Below are positions 1-9,577 of a stretch of DNA of 64,000 bases, one piece after another. The number at the start of each line of letters is the position of its first letter. Within the stretch, counting starts at the first letter, position 1. Where the stretch lies: the NCBI GenBank assembly GCA_001661245.1, contig KV454012.1:826848-890847 (forward strand), read 5' to 3'. The DNA comes from Pachysolen tannophilus NRRL Y-2460. Lineage: Eukaryota > Ascomycota > Pichiomycetes > Alaninales > Pachysolenaceae. The notes under the pieces are model-generated. The model ran no database searches and was not told the origin of the DNA. It saw only the letters and a program-made list of their open reading frames with translations. Made by a program: the position numbers and the translations under genes.

Positions 1-41
<41 letters not shown>

Positions 42-270
42 TAAGTTGCGATGCGCAGTTGCGTCCACAACTGCAATTCATCAGTGCACTGATACAGCGC
101 TCTCGATTTCCTTAAAGCGCGCACGAGCGTATAGCATTTGCTGTACGCTTTCAAAGATATTAGCGGTGCGCTTTTTAAGCGCAGTTATCAGCGCACTTGC
201 GAGTTAGATGTGTACCGCATTTTTTTTCCATTTCTCTAATTTTTCAATTTTCAATTTTTCATTTTCCATT
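1..270. other. Window edge: poly-A and CpG-rich 3' flank of ERG1
   Basis: Positions 1-37 are a pure A run. Positions about 45-210 are unusually rich in GCGC/CG words for this genome and contain short palindromes, such as a GCGC...GCGC pair near 168-182. No coding frame or RNA gene is recognised. It lies downstream of the ERG1 stop. Confidence 0.6.
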
Positions 271-1746
271 TCAACCTAGCATCTCCAGATACAAGTATGG
301 AGTAAAGACCACTATAGCTGTATATAAAGTACCAATGGCTTCTACTATTGCTAATGGGAAACCGAGTATTCCTCTTTTGAGGAAGTTCAAGTATATGGCG
401 TAGAATGCAACACTGAAAAAATGTTGGAATAATACTAGAGGTTTTGGTATAGTACCACTTAATAAACCTATTGGACCTGCGACACAATTATTACCTAATT
501 GAAAATATGCAAAACAACCTCTTTGCAAGATTGATAAATATTTATTTTCTGCTGAGAATAATTGGAATAAGGCTATTGATAAGACATTTATAACTGAATC
601 TAAATTTTTCCTTTCATCATGAAACAGTAATAGTTGTTCAAGAACTGCAGAAGTATCTTCAAAATTATCAACTTGAGATAAAAGTTTTGAAACTAATACA
701 ACATCATTTAAACCAACAGTCATACCACCTCCTGTTAAAGGATGTCTCATATTTAATGCATCTCCTATTATTAGTAAACCAGGTATAACATTTTTTTCAG
801 CGGTAAGATATTGGTTTGGCATTATTTTATAATTTTCTTTATCAAGATTATCTATAGCAAATTTAAAAGAAGGTTTAACAGAATCTGGTAAATTTGGTAA
901 GATTTTCTTGTTTAAATATTCTATAACTGTTTTTTGAGATGGTAATTTATTTGACTTGTAAGCACATAAGATTCTTGTCTCTGAAGGTGAAATTTGATAA
1001 ACTAATATTGGATAATGATCACCTAATAATACATGACCATGATTCTTTGCCGGTAATACACAATCATGTAAACAAAGTGAAATAAAATAAGATTCAACAC
1101 TTGGAACTTTACTTGTTAATTCTTTTCTAAAATTTGAATAAATACCATCTGTAGATATCACTAATTTCCCCTGTTTAAAATCACCATTACTAAGTTTAAT
1201 ACCAATAACTTTACCATGCTCCTCACTACTTAAATCAGTATTTTTAACAATCTCTTTAACTGTAGCTTCTAACCATTCAACATTAGGTTCATTTTTAACA
1301 AATTGTCTTAAATTGGAAATAAATTTCCCATGCCTAAATGCAACACCTCTAACGCGTTCATCTTCTTCCCAACTACTAACTTTAATAGTAGAATCATCAT
1401 GAAGTTGTTGAACCAAAGAAACTGTTTCAACATTATCATCATAAGACCCAATAGCATCGTTTTTAAAAGGATATTTTAATTTAAGATTTTGATTGAAAAA
1501 CCCAATATAATAACCAAAAACTGGAATAGCTTCTATATCATTTATAACACTTAACATCCCTAAATTTTTTAACGCCATCAACCCACTAGGTTGCATTAAC
1601 TCACCAACAATTCTATTTGGCTCAGACCAGTCTCTTTCAACAATAAGTACTTTTTTACCTTGTCTAGCCAACTGAGTTGCAATGCAGGGTCCTACAACAC
1701 CTGCACCAATAACTATAACATCATAAGAAGGCGGATCTGAAGTCAT
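271..1746 (-). CDS. ERG1: Squalene epoxidase (squalene monooxygenase) Erg1
   Basis: Converts squalene to 2,3-oxidosqualene with FAD, NADPH and O2 in the ER or lipid-droplet membrane. It is the first oxygen-requiring step of ergosterol synthesis and the target of allylamine antifungals. Seen: N-terminal Rossmann GAGVVG at residues 14-19 followed by an acidic VERD; a central STDG motif; a late GDALNMRHPLTGGGM FAD motif; a hydrophobic C-terminus typical of membrane association. I chose the ATG at 1746, which starts MTSDPPSYDV; the frame stays open two codons further only through a GTG. At 491 residues it matches the family (about 490-500). The promoter is the 600-bp space to the next gene upstream. 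No defect is seen. Confidence 0.96.
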   Translation of the reverse strand: MTSDPPSYDVIVIGAGVVGPCIATQLARQGKKVLIVERDWSEPNRIVGELMQPSGLMALKNLGMLSVINDIEAIPVFGYYIGFFNQNLKLKYPFKNDAIGSYDDNVETVSLVQQLHDDSTIKVSSWEEDERVRGVAFRHGKFISNLRQFVKNEPNVEWLEATVKEIVKNTDLSSEEHGKVIGIKLSNGDFKQGKLVISTDGIYSNFRKELTSKVPSVESYFISLCLHDCVLPAKNHGHVLLGDHYPILVYQISPSETRILCAYKSNKLPSQKTVIEYLNKKILPNLPDSVKPSFKFAIDNLDKENYKIMPNQYLTAEKNVIPGLLIIGDALNMRHPLTGGGMTVGLNDVVLVSKLLSQVDNFEDTSAVLEQLLLFHDERKNLDSVINVLSIALFQLFSAENKYLSILQRGCFAYFQLGNNCVAGPIGLLSGTIPKPLVLFQHFFSVAFYAIYLNFLKRGILGFPLAIVEAIGTLYTAIVVFTPYLYLEMLG

Positions 1747-2343
1747 TACCACAAAAAAAATATATATCTATTACTCTAAAACTGAAATGAAAACAAAAAA
1801 AAAGCAAAAATAATCAAATACTCAACAACCCAATCTTCATATATATATATATATATATAAATGTATTAATCGTCGTATACAGTTTTTGTACAAATGGAAT
1901 GATTTTTCATGTTTTGAAATTTTTTTTTTTTTTTTTTTTTTTCACTTTTTTTTTTTTTTTTTGCATTTTTCAAGCCATGTGATACAACTCGGTTCAAACT
2001 GTTTATACGAAAACGACAACAACAACAACAATCACGACAATGACAATGTGAAGAACAAAACAAGACCTAGGATTTATTTATTTAGTCAAAGCAAAAGTTA
2101 AGTAAATGAACTATGTATGTAAAATGATTTAATAAATAAAGCAGGGAATAAATATTATATAGTAAAAAAAAAAAAAAAAAGGAAAAACCGAGTTAAATGA
2201 AAAAAAACATCAATGGGGAAAAAAAACCAAAGTAAAAAAGTGAATATTATATAAATAGATTGAGTAAATAAGGTGATATATATGTATGTGTATGGTTGTA
2301 AATGGAGCAAGCAGAAGTTTGAATGAATAAAGTTTCAGAGGTT
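1747..2343. other. Intergenic: ERG1 promoter and 3' end of the zinc-cluster gene
   Basis: Contains a (TA)n run near 1838-1860, two adjacent poly-T runs near 1920-1962, an ACAACAACAA tract near 2018 and poly-A runs near 2163-2180. No gene is supported; the short frames here consist of low-complexity sequence. Confidence 0.6.
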
Positions 2344-5300
2344 TCAATCCCATTCAGAATCGCCTCTAGAACTTTTCAAACTCAAGACTTTCTCTTTTAA
2401 TCTCATCAAATCATCGTTGTCTTTTTGTAGAGAGGAAGCTCCGTTAAGTTTTTGACCATTTGACAGAGGCAGTAATGGATCCAAAGATGTTTGGAATGCA
2501 CACATATCTGCAATATTAGCAATATTAGTGCCACTGCCCAATTTTCCATTGGGAGTAGTAGCACCATTGGAAGTTGTACCATTCCATTTAAAAAACTCGT
2601 TAAAATAATTAAAGTCTTTATTTGCACTTGCATTGTTTTCCACGTTGGTGGTTGTTAAATTAGAAACTTCTAAATCCATAATGTCCATATCAACGTCATA
2701 AATATCCGACGCGGTATTTGCCGTTAATGATGAAACCTCGTGAGTATCACCTTTTCTTCTAATATTGTAGTTTGTTTTTTGATTGTGGTTGCCATCATTA
2801 TGAGTAAAAGTATCCAAGAAAGTATTAATATGATCAGTATCAACACTTCCACTAATACTACTACCATTTTTTGGATAATAACAATTGTCATAACCATTAA
2901 ATTGTGATTGTGAATTTCTATTCATGTTTGGATTTGGTTTATGATTCGCAAATAATGATCCAGTCCTATAACTAGCTGGTAAACTATTGGGGATTAAAGA
3001 ACTAGGTGGATTTGAATTACTCATTGAAGAATTTCCTCTTTTCATCAGCATTGATGTACTTGTTGCTGTGGTGCTAATCGATGAACTTCTTCTATTGATT
3101 GAGGATCCACGTGACATCATCATCGAGTTGTTATAAGTACTCGTACTGTTACTACTATTACTTGCACATGATGATGCTCTTGACATTCTATTTGCTTGAA
3201 TGCTGCTAAATAAACTATTACCACTGGTAGTTTCTGTGGTTTTGGAACAATTGGTTCCAACTGAAGAAGCTGAAGATGAAACAGCTGACACTGGTGTTGG
3301 AGTTACACATGAAACACTTCTTTGTCTCTTGCTACTTGGTTGGAAAGACAAATCAACCATATGTGGGCTGATGTTGTTTGATGATGGGCTACTCAATTCT
3401 GTAAAACAGTTAAGATCAGTATCATCAGTACTAGAACCTGCAGCCCCACTACTACTATGACTATCATCAAGACCCATACTTAATAAAAATCCATCTTGAT
3501 TGTTATTACAATAATTGGATCCACTACCAACTATAGAATTGCATGTAAAACTAGTATGAATGTCTTCTAATTCTTTCATAACATCAACAACATTGTTGCT
3601 TCTCCATTCTAATAACTTTCTTGTAGCAGATGTTAATCCTTTAATTAATGCATCCAAATTTCCAAAGCTGACTTCAAACATGACTACAATCTTGGATATA
3701 ATAGATTTAGTCTTGAGTACATCATCTGATGGTTGTTCTTTACCATTATTAGTACAGCTATTATTTTCATTACTATCATCCAACAGTAAATAATTCAAGC
3801 AAGCAAGTAGAAGATAAATCTTAAAATCATAAGGTAATAAACTTAATCTATCAACTATCAAAAATTTTTTATTTATAGACAATTTTTCAACGCTAATTTC
3901 TGTTTGATCTTTATTGAATTTATTTTCATCTTCTTCTAACGGAGTTTGTGGTAAAGGATTTTTACGTTTTCTTCCTCTTGTTGCTCTTTTCTTGAATTCA
4001 TGTTTTGTCATTCTTGTTAATGTATCGATTCCTAATTGGATGTATTCCATAGATAACTGTGACAACACTTGTAATTTTGAATTGTTCTTAATGTTATTAA
4101 CTGTGTTATCCTTCTTAGTAACAAATTCTGGTTTAATGCAATTTTTAGTAAACTTGAAATAAATTGACATTCTGTACATAAGGTAACATGCATTAAGCTG
4201 GTTTATCAAGATACCATTATTTTCTTTAATTTTTTTATCGTCATCATCTTTTAATAATTTTTCTACTAATGAGTCAAATTTTTGTTTCCAAGAAGCTAAT
4301 CTTTCATCAATAGTTTGTAAAAAAATTGGGAATGATTCTTCCGTATTATTATACCATTGATCAATTAAATCGTTAAAATCTGAAGGAATAATTTTGAGTA
4401 ATTTAATATATTCCAAAGTAAAAACTAATTCTTCTTGTAAGACTTTAACTGTTTCTAAAGAAGAAGGTTCTAACCAAGAGTTTTCAAGTGACAAGTTATC
4501 AGTAATATCAAATGTCAATGACAATGTTGAAAATCTATAATTGCAATTTATCTTGATTAAATGATACAAGATTTTAAAAGACCAATAAAGTTTTAATCTT
4601 ACAAATGTATCTTGTAATTCCATTTTCACCTTATTGTTGTTGCCATTTTGTTCTAATTCTAATGACAGAGATACAGAAGGTGATTCAAGTTTTTGTTTTG
4701 AATTTTCATCTTCTTGATCTTCTTCCCTCTTAACAGTATTTAATGCACCTATATCTTGTGTTGCTAATGTTTCTGAAGTTTTCAAATCTATAACTTCTGT
4801 TGCTTCTTTTGGATTATTTTCAATTTCCCCTATAGATCCAGTAGTCATTGTTTCAGTATTATCAGATGCATATTCCAAGTAATCAGAATTAATATTTAAA
4901 CCTAAACAATTAATATAGCTTAATGACATTGAAACCAATTGGAAAATCCATTCATCTAATGATTCAGTAGTTTCAATATAATTAACTTTATAATTGGATC
5001 TAGGTAATTCAAAAGTGTACAAATAGTGTAATAATAATAATAAATATTCTAATTTAGCAACACTTGGTTTTGTAAAATCAATTGTTGCAGAAATTTTTTT
5101 AAAAAATTGAATTCCAAGAAATTTATAATCTCTATTATTAATATTATCATTATGATTATCTTCTTCTTTTGCTAATGAAGAATCATACACAGATGTACAA
5201 TTAAAGGAAAATTTCATCATTATCAAAGTTTTTGCAATAAATAATTTTGCAACAGTATCAAAATCATCAAAATAAGTTTGAGTTTCTATATCATACTTGT

Positions 5301-6400
5301 TGAAAAAATTCAAGTAATCATTATAATAATTTTTAAAATCCAAGATTGGTATAAATTTGTTAAAGTTGTTAAAAAATTTAGCAATCAAACTATCCATACC
5401 ATTTAAAACAGTTACATTAAAACCAGAGACTTTATTATTGTTATTATTGTCGGATGAAATGGCAATTGTATCATCATCGTTTCTTTTTTTCAATAAAGGT
5501 TTAATATAATTGAACAATAAGAGATTATAATCAACATTTAAATCGCAATCATCTTGAGAAAATTTTAAAGTTTCTACTTGTTTTTTCTTTTGATATTGTT
5601 GATTATTTTCATATTGATGTTGATATAAATTAACATCAACAAATTTCAATATATCGTAAAGTGGAGATTTTCTTTCTTGACCAATAACCAATGAACCTGT
5701 TTTCGGAGAGATCTTGAACACTTGTCTTGGAATTGGAGTGGTAGGTTTGAAATTATTATTGTCATTGTTGTTGTTGGTGGTAGCACAAGAATGTATGTTT
5801 GTATCGAGAGCTGTACCGTGAGTACCATCAATACACTGAGTACACTTGTTAGATTGAACGCACAGTGAATTTAATTTATCCTGTTTATCCAGTGAATGCA
5901 GTGAATCCAATGTATCAAGTAATTTTTTTGGGGCGCTTATACTATCATTACCAAATTTGTCCAATTTAGCCGCCGTTGAAACATTTGCTGTTTTCTGCAA
6001 ATTCTCCAACTCTAATCTTATCCTATTATTTTCTAATTCCAATTCTACAACTTGTTTTTCTAAAGTTTTTGTATAATTTCTCGGAAATGATGCTCTAGAA
6101 AGTTTATTTGTTGTTTTACAGAAAAAACCAACTTTTTTACAATTTGAACAACCTCCGGGCATACCATCACATTTTATTTTTTTAATACAACAACGATCAC
6201 ATGCTTGTGAAATTCTTGGTTTTCCAGTAGAAGTTTTAATTATATCCCTGAATTCAAATAAACAATTTTTTTTTTTTTTTTGCCAGAGTGTTAGTAACTA
6301 ATATCATTAAATAAATTTATTCATATATGTACACATCATCCAATTTTTTTTTTTTTTTGTTTAAAAAAAAAAAAAACATACCATGTCTTTGTTTCATCAT
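2344..6400 (-). CDS. Zn2Cys6 transcription factor, Cat8/Sip4-like, with split 5' exon
   Basis: Fungal binuclear zinc-cluster regulator. Exon 2 encodes ISQACDRCCIKKIKCDG then GGCSNCKKVGFFC, the six cysteines of the cluster, then a FPRNYTKTLEKQV linker and a Leu/Glu coiled coil. This arrangement is characteristic of Cat8/Sip4-type activators of gluconeogenic genes. The last 400 residues are Ser/Asn-rich. The longest ATG-initiated frame begins inside the zinc cluster at 6162, so the true start must lie upstream. An intron is evident: branch point TACTAAC (6290-6296, minus strand), acceptor TTCAG ending at 6248, and an upstream ATGATG at 6400 followed by GTATGT (6381). That donor gives the wrong phase with this acceptor. 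A GTTTTT donor at 6377, or a distal acceptor at 6204, restores frame. Assignment to CAT8 itself is inference; another zinc-cluster paralogue is possible. Confidence 0.8.
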
Positions 6401-6590
6401 TTTGATTCAGGTGTAATTTCCCATTATTTTTTTTGTATTGTAAACCATAATATATATTTTTAAATTACTCAATCAACCAACAATAAACACTTTATAAAAA
6501 GGATCTGGTCAAACCCAGAGATAAACAATTAAATAAATATAAAAATATATATATATGCAATAGGTTTTTAATTAAAAAAAAAAAAAAATC

Positions 6591-6596
6591 CTGGGG
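6591..6596 (+). promoter_or_regulatory. Mig1-type box (CTGGGG)
   Basis: CTGGGG preceded by an A-rich run ending AAAATC, fitting the known Mig1 site (AT-rich block followed by a SYGGGG core). It lies in the promoter shared by the Cat8-like gene and glucokinase. Binding is inferred. Confidence 0.4.
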
Positions 6597-6650
6597 AAAT
6601 CCTTTATATATACTTGTTCTTTTTTTTCTTTGTTCCTTTTTACCAAAAAT

Positions 6651-6656
6651 CTGGGG
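6651..6656 (+). promoter_or_regulatory. Mig1-type box (CTGGGG)
   Basis: CTGGGG preceded by CCAAAAAT. It is the second of three similar boxes in the shared promoter. Binding is inferred from the motif only. Confidence 0.4.
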
Positions 6657-7428
6657 TAATGCGCCGTAATGCGCCCGGCGAGAAGGAATTTTTTAAAAAG
6701 TCATCTCAATTACGTAATGGTGATTTCAACAAATTAAGAGGAAAAAAACCCAAAAGGTAGTGTAAAGATACCACAACAACAAGATTAAAAGTGGTTTTTT
6801 TAGATGGTTTTTTTTTTAGGTGTATGGTGTAGGGTGTACTACCGGTAAGAATCTATTTTACAGTTTTGGGGTGCATCACGATATTCGCGAAACATATATA
6901 TGCACGGAGTGGGGTGGGGCGGTTTTTATATTTATTTTTTTAAATTTTTTTTTTTAATTATGGGGCGGGTGCCTGCATCGCTCTTGTTCAAAATGTCATT
7001 TCTTATTCTTAATTGTTTGTTGTTTTTTTTGAGTCGGGAACACACTACATCGATGAATGACCACTTTAATAGTTATGGACTAAGTGGTTCCATTACTGAC
7101 AAAGTGCTGCTGAGTTTGAATTTGAGTTTGAGCTGAGTTTGAGCTAAAAATTTACGTGCGCGCGTACGCACAATAAACGTTACTTTTTTAATAGTATTAA
7201 ATAGTAATAATAATACTACAAACAAAGTATTATTATTATTATTATTTAGTACTACTCGTTTACAGTATTAAATATTTAAATATATTAGTTTATTTTTTTT
7301 TTTTTTTTTCTCGGTATTATTTATTTTTAAGTCATACAATTGATTTAACTGTATCAGCTGATTGTACAACAAATTAAAAGTAAATTGATTGATTGATTGA
7401 TTTTTTTTTTTTTTTTTTTTTATAAAAA

Positions 7429-7434
7429 CTGGGG
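7429..7434 (+). promoter_or_regulatory. Mig1-type box (CTGGGG) upstream of glucokinase
   Basis: CTGGGG preceded by TATAAAAA, 135 bp before the glucokinase ATG. It is the third box of the set. Binding is inferred. Confidence 0.4.
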
Positions 7435-7568
7435 TGAATTTTATTTTTTCATTTTATTATTATTATTATTTTTATTTTTATTTTTGTCTGCTGTTCTGTT
7501 TAGATAAATTAATTATATAAAACTTGTTTTGTTTGTGTGTTTGTGAGAAAAAAATATTGGTTTTTAAA

Positions 7569-9014
7569 ATGTCGGTAAATGCAAAATTACAATCAAGAGT
7601 TGATGGTATTATTAATGAACTTACCGTTTCTCAAGAAATTTTGAATAAAGGTGTTGATTTTTTCATTAAAAGTGCTGAAAAAGGTCTTGATAATAAAGAT
7701 AATGATCCATATGGTCTTCCAATGATTCCAACATATGTTACTTCAATTCCTACTGGTAAAGAACGTGGTGTATTATTGGCAGCAGATTTAGGTGGAACTA
7801 ATTTTAGAGTTTGTTCAGTTTCTTTAAATGGTGATCATACATTTATTATTAAACAAGAAAAAAATCCAATTCCTGTTGATTTAATGAGTGCAAATTCACT
7901 GGATGAATTATTTGAATATTTAGCTAAAAAAATTGGACAATTTGTAAATACTCATCATGGTGATCAACTGTCAGAAAGTAAAAGTGATGATAATAAATTA
8001 AAATTAGGTTTTACATTTAGTTTCCCAGTAGATCAAACAAGTTTAGATTCTGGTACTTTAATTAGATGGACAAAAGGTTTTAATATTGAAGATTGTGTTG
8101 GTAAAGATATTGTTCAATTGCTTCAAAGTCATTTGGATCTTTTAAAAATTCCAGTTTCAGTTCTGGCTCTTGCAAATGATACTGTTGGTACTTTACTTTC
8201 TCGTGCATATTCTGCAGGTGCAGTTGCTGGTGATAAACAAGGTGATACACTTGTTGGTGCAATCTTTGGTACTGGTACTAATGGTGCATACCCTGAATTA
8301 ATAGATAATATTAAAAAATTACCTAAAAATTATGTTGATGAATTAAAATCAAAGGGTAAAACTCATATGGTTATTAATACAGAATGGGGTTCATTTGATA
8401 ATCATTTAGAAGTTCTTCCAACAACAAAATATGATGTTGAAATTGATAAAATTAGTGCAAACCCAGGTTATCATATGTTTGAAAAAAGAGTTAGTGGTAT
8501 GTTTTTAGGTGAAATTTTAAGACATATCTTGGTAGATTTATATCGTGAAGGATTAATTTTACAACAATATAGATCATATGAAAATCTTCCACATAGATTA
8601 AGAACACCATGGGAATTATCTTCAGAAATATTATCCTATATTGAAATTGATGATTCAACTCTGTTAAAACTGTCTGAATTGGCATTGTTAAACGCATTAA
8701 GATTACCAACAACTCATGAAGAACGTATTATCATCCAACAATTGACAATTGCAATTGCCAAAAGAGCAGCTTACTTGGGTGCTATTCCATTTGCTGGCTT
8801 ATTATTGAAAACAAAAGCATTGGAAGGTCATAACAAAGAAGTCGATATTGGTGTTGATGGTTCATTGGTTGAATTTTACCCAGGTTTTAGAGCAATGCTT
8901 AGAGATGCTTTATCAATGACAAAAGTTGGTAACCAAGGTGAACGTAGAGTTCACATCAATATTGCTAAAGATGGTAGTGGTGTTGGTGCTGCTCTTTGTA
9001 CCTTGAGTGATTGA
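7569..9014 (+). CDS. GLK1: Glucokinase (hexokinase family)
   Basis: Phosphorylates glucose to glucose-6-phosphate with ATP in the cytosol. Seen: ADLGGTNFR (residues 72-80, ATP phosphate loop), a GFTFSFPV segment, the NDTVGTLLS motif, the GTGTNGAY glucose-binding stretch and NTEWGSFD with its catalytic-site Glu. The start MSVNAKLQS at 7569 is chosen; the open frame runs 15 codons further upstream to another ATG, but those residues are Cys/Lys-rich and unlike the family. At 481 residues it is typical for Glk1/Emi2-type glucokinases rather than Hxk1/2. The promoter carries Mig1-type boxes, which suggests glucose repression. Glk1 is the closest name; a lineage-specific paralogue cannot be excluded. 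Confidence 0.92.
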   Translation: MSVNAKLQSRVDGIINELTVSQEILNKGVDFFIKSAEKGLDNKDNDPYGLPMIPTYVTSIPTGKERGVLLAADLGGTNFRVCSVSLNGDHTFIIKQEKNPIPVDLMSANSLDELFEYLAKKIGQFVNTHHGDQLSESKSDDNKLKLGFTFSFPVDQTSLDSGTLIRWTKGFNIEDCVGKDIVQLLQSHLDLLKIPVSVLALANDTVGTLLSRAYSAGAVAGDKQGDTLVGAIFGTGTNGAYPELIDNIKKLPKNYVDELKSKGKTHMVINTEWGSFDNHLEVLPTTKYDVEIDKISANPGYHMFEKRVSGMFLGEILRHILVDLYREGLILQQYRSYENLPHRLRTPWELSSEILSYIEIDDSTLLKLSELALLNALRLPTTHEERIIIQQLTIAIAKRAAYLGAIPFAGLLLKTKALEGHNKEVDIGVDGSLVEFYPGFRAMLRDALSMTKVGNQGERRVHINIAKDGSGVGAALCTLSD

Positions 9015-9511
9015 TCGAGAATTTTTTTCATTCTTTATACTCGTTTATGTTTTATTTTTGTTTTACTACATATGACTTTTTTTATTTTATTTTCTTTTTT
9101 TTTTTTTTTTTTAATACTTACTTTATTATACTTAAAAAAGAAAACCAACTTTCCTTCTTTAGTCTCATGATTAATTATGCTTTTATAGTTGGTTGTTGTT
9201 TCTTTTTTTTATTTTAATTAATTAAATGGTTTAAACCATAAGTTCCAGAAACTTTTTTGGTGAGAAATTTCATGTAAGCGAAAAATAGAAGAAAGGACAA
9301 AAATAAAATAAAAAAATAAAAAATAAAAAATTAAAAAATAAATAATACCATTATTTTGCAACCAACCATTCTTTTTATCAATATAAAAGATATATTGAAT
9401 CATATTTTAAACCACTTTTCTATCTAATCCAATCATCTTTCAATTACTCTATATTCACATACATATATATTTATTTATATCTAAAAGCTGAAGTTGTTTG
9501 TTTTTGTTTTT

Positions 9512-9543
<32 letters not shown>

Positions 9544-9577
9544 TTTGATTAAATTCATTTCAAAATAGCTCAATTGG
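9015..9577. other. Intergenic: glucokinase 3' end and MNS1 promoter
   Basis: Homopolymer-rich: poly-T at about 9100, an A/T-mixed AAATAAA repeat near 9300-9345, and a (CTTTTT)n pyrimidine tract at about 9515-9546 just before the MNS1 ATG. No gene is seen. Confidence 0.6.

Larger units (their letters stand above)
6401..7568. promoter_or_regulatory. Divergent promoter region: Cat8-like factor / glucokinase
   Basis: About 1.17 kb shared by the zinc-cluster gene (minus) and glucokinase (plus). It holds three CTGGGG boxes with AT-rich 5' flanks (listed separately), a GT-rich tract at 6819-6837, a near-palindromic GTGCGCGCGTACGCAC near 7155, ATT and GATT microsatellites, and long poly-T. No additional gene is supported. 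Confidence 0.6.

Noticed and set aside
7524-7568. 15-codon N-terminal extension of glucokinase
   Set aside because: Cys/Lys-rich residues unlike the family; MSVNAKLQ at 7569 fits known N-termini and length.
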